Shown here: piece by piece, positions 15,001 to 24,000 of the stretch
Layout of the letters: every line of letters starts with the position of its first letter
Position numbering within the stretch: position 1 is the first letter of the stretch
NCBI GenBank assembly: GCA_018780805.1
Contig: JADMJD010000013.1
Span: 47,479-105,435 of the forward strand
DNA: 57,957 bases
Direction: 5' to 3'
DNA from: Rubrivivax sp.
Lineage (GTDB): Bacteria; Pseudomonadota; Gammaproteobacteria; Burkholderiales; Burkholderiaceae_C
Translations under genes and position numbers: made by a program
The notes under the pieces: model-generated
The model's database searches: none
What the model saw: only the letters and a program-made list of their open reading frames with translations
Told to the model about the DNA's origin: nothing

Positions 15001-18000
15001 AGGGCCTGCCTGCGGGCATGGTGGCCGAGCCCACCAACGGCAGCGACGGCCAGAGCCGCCTGGTGCTGCGCTGGACACCGGGGCTGTTTGCGGCCCAGGA
15101 CACTGGCTTGGCTGGTGGCACGCCGGGTGTCTACCGCCTGGTCATCCGGGCCGGCGACGGCCACAGCAGCGCCACCCGCGAGGTGGAGCTCAGCGTGCGC
15201 AACGCCAACCAGGCGCCGCAGCTGATGGCGATGCCGCTGCAGCTGATCCCCGAAGGCCAGACCCTGGCCTTCACGATGCGCGCCGCCGACGCCGACAACG
15301 ACGCCACCCGCCTGGCGCTGGTGTACGACGCCAGCACCCCGGCCGGTGTGCTGTTCGACCCCGTGACCGGCTACTTCGAGTGGACACCCGACAGCAGCGC
15401 GGTCGACAACCTGGCCGCTGACAGCCGCGCCTACACCTTCACCTTCAGCGCCTCCGACGGCAGCGCCAGCGTGCTGCGCCAGGTGCAGGTGCGGGTGCTG
15501 GATGTCAACCGTGCGCCGACGATCAGCGCCGCCTCGCGTGCGCTGCTGGTGGGCGAGACCTTCGTGCTGCCGGTGCTCAAGGGCGGCGCGGCCGTGCCGG
15601 GCGCGGTGCAGGTGGCCGATGCCGACGGCCTGGCCCAGACCCAGGCCCTGGTCGTGGCCTTCCACCAGTTGCCCGAAGGCGCGGTCTACGACGCCATCAG
15701 CGGCGAGCTGCGCTGGACCCCGGGCCCCGGCCAGGTGGGTGATTTCACGGTGGTCGCCCAGGTGAGCGACGGCCGCAACAGCAGCACCCGCACCTTCACG
15801 CTGCGCGTGGTGGCCGATGGTGCCGCCAACGCACCCAGCGTGCTGGTGGTGCTGACCCCCAGCACACCGGCGCTGCCGGGCCAGAACGTGCTGGCCACGG
15901 TGCGCGCCACCGGCTTCAGCCCCATCGCCACGCTGGACGTGCAGGTGCGCGGCGCCGCCGCCGGTGCGGCCGACTGGACGCCGGTCACGCTGGACAGCCT
16001 GGGCCGCCTGCGCCTGGTGCCCAGCGCGCCGGGGCTGGTGGAGATCCGCGTCACGGCCACCGATGCCGACGGCTTCAGCCGCACGCACACCGAGTGGCTG
16101 CGTGTGCGCGATCCGCTGGACACGGCTGCCCCGCTGCTGTCCTTCAGCGGCAGCCTGGCCGATGCAGCCGCTGGCGGTGCGCCGGCGGACGTCAGCCAGG
16201 CCTTGCAAGTGCAGGCCCGTCTGGGTGAACTGCAGCTGATGGGCTGGACGCTGGAGATCGCCCCGTCGCAAGGCGATGTGGTGGACGAAAGTGCCTGGCG
16301 CACGCTGGCCACCCAAGACCTGCCGGCACAAGCGGCCGACGGCTTGTTCACCCTGGCCACGCTGGACCCTGCGCTGTGGCCCAACGGCATCTACCAGCTG
16401 CGGCTGAGCGCCTGGGACCTGGCCGGCCGGCGCAGCGAGGTGCTGACACGCATCCGCGTCGACGCCACCGAACAGCGCCTGCTGCAGGCCACGGCCACCG
16501 ACGCCAGCTTCACGCTCGGCGGCCACACGCTGGCCCTGACCCGGGTGCTGGACACCCGGCCGTCGAGCGGCTCTGACCTGGGCAACTGGCGCCTGCCGTT
16601 GCTGGACACCCAACTCACACACGACCAGGGTGGTGTGGGCACGCTGGGGCTGGCACAGCCCTGGCGCGAAGGTGCGCGGGTCTGGTTGCAGGTGCCCGCC
16701 TCGCTGGGCGTGGCCAACGCGCCGCTGCTCTCACTGGGCTTCACGCTGCAGGCCGAAGAAACGCGGCTGAGCGACATGCCCGGTGCGCCGCTTGCACTGC
16801 GGCCCATGTTCACCAGCGCCAGCGGCTGGACCCTGACCGCACAAGACGCGGCCAACGGCCAGGCCCCGGCCCTGCAACGCCAGGGCCAGCGCCTGCTGGA
16901 CGCCACGACCGGCCTGCCCTGGGTGCCGTCGGCCTATGTGCTGACCGGCCCCGACGGCACCCGCTGGACGCTGGACGCCCGCGGCGTCGTGCAATCGCTG
17001 CAGTTCGCCGACGGTGTGCAGTGGCTGGTCAGCGACGCCGGCATCGCACTGGTGGGCGCAGAAGACGCCACCCAGCGCATCAACTTCGTGCGCGACACGC
17101 AGGGCCGCATCGAGCAGGTGGTCGGCCCCCTGAACGTGGCCACGCCGCAGGTGCTGGTCTACCGCTACGACAGCGCCAGCCGCCTGGTGCTGGCGCGCAG
17201 CCTCTACGGTGCCGACAGCGGCGAGTTCCTGGGTTACCACGCCGACGGCCGCCTGATGACGGAGCCGGTGGCGGCCCAGATGGGCACGGCCGCCAGCTGG
17301 CTGCCCGGCGCCGCGCCGCAAACCGACCAGTGGGACGGCAGCCTGGTGGCCGGCGAACCCACCTACCTGAGCTTTGTGGTGCGCGACAGCGAGGTCCTGT
17401 CGACGGTGAAGGCGCCTGGCGCCGCCGGTGCGGTGATCGTCGCGGTGCAGACCACCGGGGCCGACGTGGCCCTGCTGGCGCCCGGCGCCACGGTGCTGGG
17501 CCAGGCCCGGGCCGGGGACCACATGATCACCCTGCTGCGCATCACCGAAGCCGGCCTGCAGCGCCTGGCGCTCAGCGGCAGCGGTGCGGTCAGCGTGCAG
17601 CTGTCGGTCACCGGCGACATCGACCTCGATGGCGACATCGACGGCGCCGACAGCGCCGCCTGGGAGGCCGATCACCGCGACCTCAACGGCGACGGCCTGG
17701 CCAACACCAGCGACCGCCAGCTGCTTTACGCCAACTTCGGCTGGCGCGCCAACCGCGCACCGCAGGCCACCGTCGGCGAGCCCCTGCTGAAGACCCACGC
17801 CGACCTGTCTGGCCGGCTGGCGCTGGACGCCGTGGCCACCGACCTGGAAAACGACCGCCTGTTCTGGCGTGTGCTGGACGCCACGCATGGCCAGGCCCGC
17901 CTGGCCGCCGATGGCCGCACCGTGCTCTTCACGCCCGATGCCGGGTACGTCGGTGCGGCCGAGGTGCGCGTGCAGGCCGACGACGGTTTTGCCGCCGGTG

Positions 18001-21000
18001 CGCCGATCACGCTGCGTGTGGATGTCAGCGGCGCCAGGCTGCTGGCGCTGCGCCTGGTGCAGACCCCCTCGCTGGTGGTCGGCCAGGCCGTGCAACTGGC
18101 CGTGGTGGCCGACTTCGAGGACGAACGCGACGTGGCCATCGAAGCCGGCGCCTACCTGAGCATCGTCTCGCGCGACCTCAGCGCCCTGGGCAGCCTGAGC
18201 GCCGACCCGCTGCAGGTGGACGACAGCCGCGACACCGTGCGGGCCCGGGCGACCGGGCCGGCCTGGGTGGAGATCAGCCGCACCGACCGCGACGGGCGTG
18301 TGGTGCGCGCGGTCTCGGCCTTCAACGTCGGCGCAGTGCCGCACGAAGAACCCACCGACGAAGCGGAACTGGAAGAGCACTACCACGAGGAGGTGTTCCA
18401 GGTCACGACCGACGTCTACCCGGGCACGCTGACCCTGTTGCCGGGCCTGACACGCCAGCTGCGTGTGGACCGCATCGACAGCGTGGCCGGCACCACGGTG
18501 GATGTGCACCTGGCCCAGCCCGAAACCGGCAGCGGCACACGCTACCTGAGCAGCGACGAGTCCATCGCCACCGTCAGCGCCGACGGGCTGGTCACGGCCC
18601 TGCGCACAGGGCGCGTCACCATCAGCGTGCTGCACCTGGGCACGGACTACATTGACATCTACGACGACGCCGGCCAGGTGGTCGGCCGCATCCCGGTGGC
18701 GCAGGCCATCGGCCAGACCGACCTGCTGCTCAACGTGCAGGCCGCGACCACCACCGATGAAGACGGTGCCACGCCGGCCCCGCGCGCGGTCACCGTCAGC
18801 GCGGCCGAAGGCGGCGCTGTCGGCAGCGCCACGGGTGAAACGGTGCTGATCGGCGCCGGTGCGCTGCGCAGCGATGCGCCGGTGACCATCGCCCGCATCG
18901 CCGTGGGCGACATCACGGCCGTCACCGGCATGCCCTTGCCGGCCCCGGCTGCGCTGTCCGCGGTCGGCGGCTTCCGCCTCGACCTGGGTGAACGGACCAG
19001 CCAGCGCCCGGTGCAGATGGTGGTGCCGGTGCAAGGCAGCCCCGATGCGGCCGTGGGCGAAGAGGTGCTGTTCCTGCGCAAGGGCCAGGTGCCGCAGCCC
19101 GACGGCACGGTGCGTGACACCTGGTGGATCGTGGACAACGGCTTCCTGTCGCTGGATGCACAGGGCCAGCTGGTGGCGCGCACCGCGAGCCCGCCGTATG
19201 GCGGGCTGGACGCGTCGGGTGACTACATCGTCGTCAAGCGCCTGCCGGGCATCCCGAACGGCATGCTGGACAACGTCAGCCTGGGTGCCGGCGAATGGCT
19301 GGACTTCGGCGGCCTGTCGATGACGCTGGGGCTCAGCCCCTTCCTGATGCAGTCGGCCATCGCCTCGGAGGTGATCGGCATCCTGGCCTCCATCTCCACC
19401 GGCCTGGGCGGCGGGCGCTTCCATTTCGGCGTGCCGCAGTTTGCGGAGATCACGCTGCCGAACGTGGCGCCGGGGGAGCGGTACGCCATCGACGTGTCCA
19501 GCGCGATCGGCGCTGCAGTGAGCCCCTGGGGCCATGTGACGGTCCCGAACGGGACTTCCGCGCGCTACGACGAAGCTGCGAACCAGATCGTCCTGTCGTT
19601 CACGAGCGAATCGCCGGGTGCGTTGGCCGGCCGCCTGGAGTTGCGCGCCATCTTCGGCGACGGCAGCCACGTGGTCGTGCCTGCGACCGGTCTGAATGCC
19701 GGCGCCACGGCGGGTGAGGTGCGTGCGACACCACCTGCGGGCATCGCCATCGGCTCGGTGGGCTGGCAACTCGTGCGCGTCATCCCGGGCAGCATGATGG
19801 GCTCGTCGGGTCTGCCCACCGAAGCACCGGAACTGGTGTTCGCCGGCAACATGGTGCGATTGGCGGCGCAGCCCAACATGGCGGCGCTGGTGTCGCGCGC
19901 GCAGTTGCAGATCGTGCGGCAGGCCGAAGACGGTGGTTTCACGCTCTCCGAGCTGGGCCAGCTCGATCTCTCATACATCAAGGGTTCCAAGAACCAGCCC
20001 GTGGCCTTCTCGGCCGACCTGAGCCGCATCTACGTGGCTGGCACGGGTGTGGTCCACGTGTTCGACACCATCGCCGTGCGCGAAATCGGCAGCATCGCAT
20101 TGCCCGCCGGCAGCAACAACGTCAACAGCCTGGTCGTCGCTGGCGATACCCTGTTGATCGGCGAAGGCAGCAGCTACGGCGGCGGCGGCTGGCGTCTGTT
20201 GATGGTCAGCACCAACCCGGGCAGCCCGACCTACCACCAGGTGGTGAGCCTGCGCGGCACCGGGCTGGAGGCCACGCCCTACGGCATCTCCGGCATGGCG
20301 GTGGGCAAGGACGGCTTCACGCTCGTGGTGTCAACCCCGCTGCAGCGGCCCTCGGTGGGCCTGCTGGGCACGCAGGGCGGACAGGGCAATGTGCTGGTCT
20401 TCGACCTGCGCAGCCTGAACCCAGGCACCGGCACCATCGACGCCCCGTTGCAGGCCAACCTGCCGGGGGGCAACGGCATCAAGTCGCCACAGGCCATCCA
20501 GGCCACCAGCGACCCGGACCGCTTCTTCGTGTTGACGCCCAACGACTACAGCCGTGGCCTGTCCACGCTGACCATCGTGCGCGACAGCGAAGGCCGGCCC
20601 ACCGGCACGCGCATGACGCAGCTCAGCCTGAGCCAGCCGTCGAACCAGATCAAGATCGATCGGCTGGACATCCAGCGCGCGCAGAGCGCGGTGCTGGTGG
20701 AAGTGGACGGCGTGGAATACGCCATCGTCAGCGACGACAACTACCACTTCAACGACCCGTATTGGCGCGCGATGTACGAAGCGCCGATGTTCATGAACCT
20801 GATCCCGGGCGGCCCGCCGACCCCGGTGGGCGGTTCGGCCAGCGCGCAGCGTGTGGCCGTGGGCGGCAAGATCGGTGTCATCCGCGACCCCTTTGGCAGT
20901 GCCCAGTACATCGCGGCGACGTTGCCACTGGACGGCTATGGCATCGTCAACCTTGCGCTGAGCGACGACGGTTCGACCTTGATCGGCCAACTCAAGGGCG

Positions 21001-24000
21001 GCTACAGCGCCAACCTGTTCGACAGCTTCACGCAGAAGCCGAACCAGAACGTGGCCTGGGACGTGCAGGCCCTGATCGCCGCGGCCAATGCCAATGCCAA
21101 CGGGCTGTCCAAGCACATCTCACTGCCGGACGGCGCCGAGATCAAAATCGATGATCCGGCGACCGCACCGGTCGGAACCTTCTTCGATCCCGTTGTCGTG
21201 CAGGGCGACTACAGCGGGCGGATGGGCGATGTGCTCGAGCTCGATCTGGTCGACGTGATCGCCCGCAGTCTGGAGAACCTGCCGGCAAAGGACAGCGCCG
21301 CGTGGTTGGCGATGACGCCCGCCGCCCGGTCGGCCGCCGATGCGCAGATCGCCGCCCGCAAGGCCTCGATGACGCTGTCGAACTTCCGCATCGATGCCAC
21401 GACGCTGGCGATGCTGCGCAACCCGGCGACCCAGATCCAGGCCGCCACCGACGGCAACCAGGGCCTGCTCGATCCGACCCGCTTCCGCGACGAAGGCCGG
21501 ATCAACCTGGTGCCCAACCTGACAGCTGCCGATCTGGCCAGGCTGCGAACCAGCCAGACCTTGGCTGCCAAGACAATCACCTTCACGGTGCATTTCGACC
21601 AGGTGGTCAATGGCCAGCCGGACCCCGGGAACCAGCTGATCCTGACCGTCAACGTCAACGACTACGCGCTCGCGAGCGCCGCGCTGTTCGGCGATCGACC
21701 GATGTCGAATCCAGGCTACTCCGCGTTGACGCTGAGCGGCGCCGTGGGGGTGAATGCCGCCAACAACAGGCTCGACGTGCTGAAGATCGAGCACCGGCTG
21801 AGGTACTTTGGCTACCCCGCCATCGGCTTCGGCAGCCCGACGGCTGCCAACAACGTGCTGCAGGAGTTCACGGTCGATGGCACCTTCGGTGCGAGCGAGC
21901 AGCGTGCCCTCCAGCTCTTCGAGAAGGTGGTCCGCTACGCACCCGGGGCCCAGAATCGTCGTTTCACACCCGCCGGAAACGGCGCCGATGGCCTGATCAA
22001 CCCGACCGACGCGCCGGGCCGTGTCTCGCTCGATTGGTTGAACGCCTACAACGCGCCACACTGGCTGGAGTTGTTCCCGGCGCAAGCGCAGACTGCCAAC
22101 ATGCCGGGCTGGACAAACACGCAGCTGGGCTACACAGCCGCCACCCCAGGTGCGGTTGAGCGTTACGGCACCAGTTGGATACGCGACCTCATGCGGGCGA
22201 AGGCGTACACGTCGGCCACCTTGCTCCAGGCCGGTACGACCTTCGCCGGCGCGACCGACGCCAACCACGGTTTCACGCCTGGCGGCCACTCCACGCATGA
22301 CCTTGGCATGGCACTTGACCTCGGCATCACCCGGTTCGTGTCCGGCGTGCTGACGGTGCTGGAGACACTCACCGTCCAGGTGCCTGGAAACGGCTGGTCG
22401 CTGCAAAACGCGATCGACTGGTCGGCGCTGTTGTCCGCGACGACGGCACCGACGATGAACAACCAGCGTGCCGCGATCCGCGACTTCCTGTCGCTGTATG
22501 CGCTCACGCGGACGGAGACACGCGACACGATCCCGGTGGTCAACGGCGCCGATGTGCGGGCGGCCCTGTTCGGCGACGGGACTGCGGCCGGATCGCTGAT
22601 CCAGAGCGTGCTGATCGGCGGGCGTGGTGCCCACCCGACCAAGCCGCAGAACACCTTGCCCAACATGCGGGACGTGTTGACCCACCTGGGCATTGCCGCA
22701 TCGACAACAGTGGGCCACCACAACCACTTCCACATCTTTCTGCGTCCGCCAACGCGCGTGGCCATCAACACCACGAACAACCTGGTGACCCCGCAGGACG
22801 CCGCCCAGGTCAGCGATACGCCGCAGGACCAAGTGCTGCCCCTGGGTGCGTTGAACGGTGGTGTCTGGTCGGGAGAAGACCCCAAGAATGGCCAGCTCGA
22901 TCTGGCGGCATGGGTCCAGTCGGTGGCGTCCGTCGAAGCGCTCTCGGGGCTGCTGGACACTGTCGTCACGGTGGTCGATGCCGAAGGCCTGAGCCTGGGC
23001 GCACAGTCGGGCCAGCACATCACCTTGGACATCGACGCCGCCGGCCACGGCTGGTTCATCGACAGCACCCCGCAGGACAACAGCGAGTACCTGCCCACCG
23101 CCGACCCGAACATCTGGCAGGCACGCGCCGGCACCGAGGCCGCGGGCCGCATGGACCTGCTGACGGTGCTGCTGCACGAGTACGGCCATGTGCTGGGCCT
23201 GGAGCACAGCGACAGCAGCCACGAGGCCATGAGCGCCACGCTGCAGCCCGGCATGCGCCGCTTGCCGTCGGCGGCCGAATTGCAGCTGATGGGCGAATTG
23301 CTGAACGGCCTGCGGCAACAGCAGGAAGCGGCTGCAGCCGCTGCCGTTGCGGGGGGCAGCGCTGCCGCCGTTGCCCAAGCCGCAAGGCCGGAAACAGCAG
23401 ACCGCAACTGGCAATACCAAGGCGCCAGCAACCCCACCCTGCTCAACGGCAACTTCGCCGCAGGCTCGGCCGAAGGCTGGGTCGTCGAAGGCGCGGTGCA
23501 GCTGTCGGACGGCCTGGCGGTGCTGGGCGAGTCCAGCACGCGGCAGGCCCACCTGGCGCAGGGTTTCATGGTCAACGCCGGGGACCGCCTGCTGTCGTTC
23601 ACGCTCGATGCACGTGGCCTGCTGGCCAATGCACGGGGGCCGGTCGATGCCTTCGAGGTGGCCCTGCTGGATGCCACCACCGGCCTGCCCGCACTGGGCG
23701 CGGCCGGCACCAGCGGCCTGAGCCGCAACGATGCCTTGCTCAACATCCAGACCGATGGCAGCACACGCCTGTCGTCGCTGGTGCGCGCGGTGCAGAACGA
23801 GGACGGCAGCAGCACCTACTTCATCGAGCTGCCCGAGTCCCTGGCCGGCACGGCCGTGCTGCTGAGCTTCGACCTGCTGGGCTTCGGCACCGCGGGCAGC
23901 GAAGTGTCAGTGCGGGATGTGCAAGTCACGGCCCAGCCGGTGGCCATTGGCGACCGCCTGACGCTGGCCGAAGACGGCACGGCCAGCGGCAACGTGTCCG

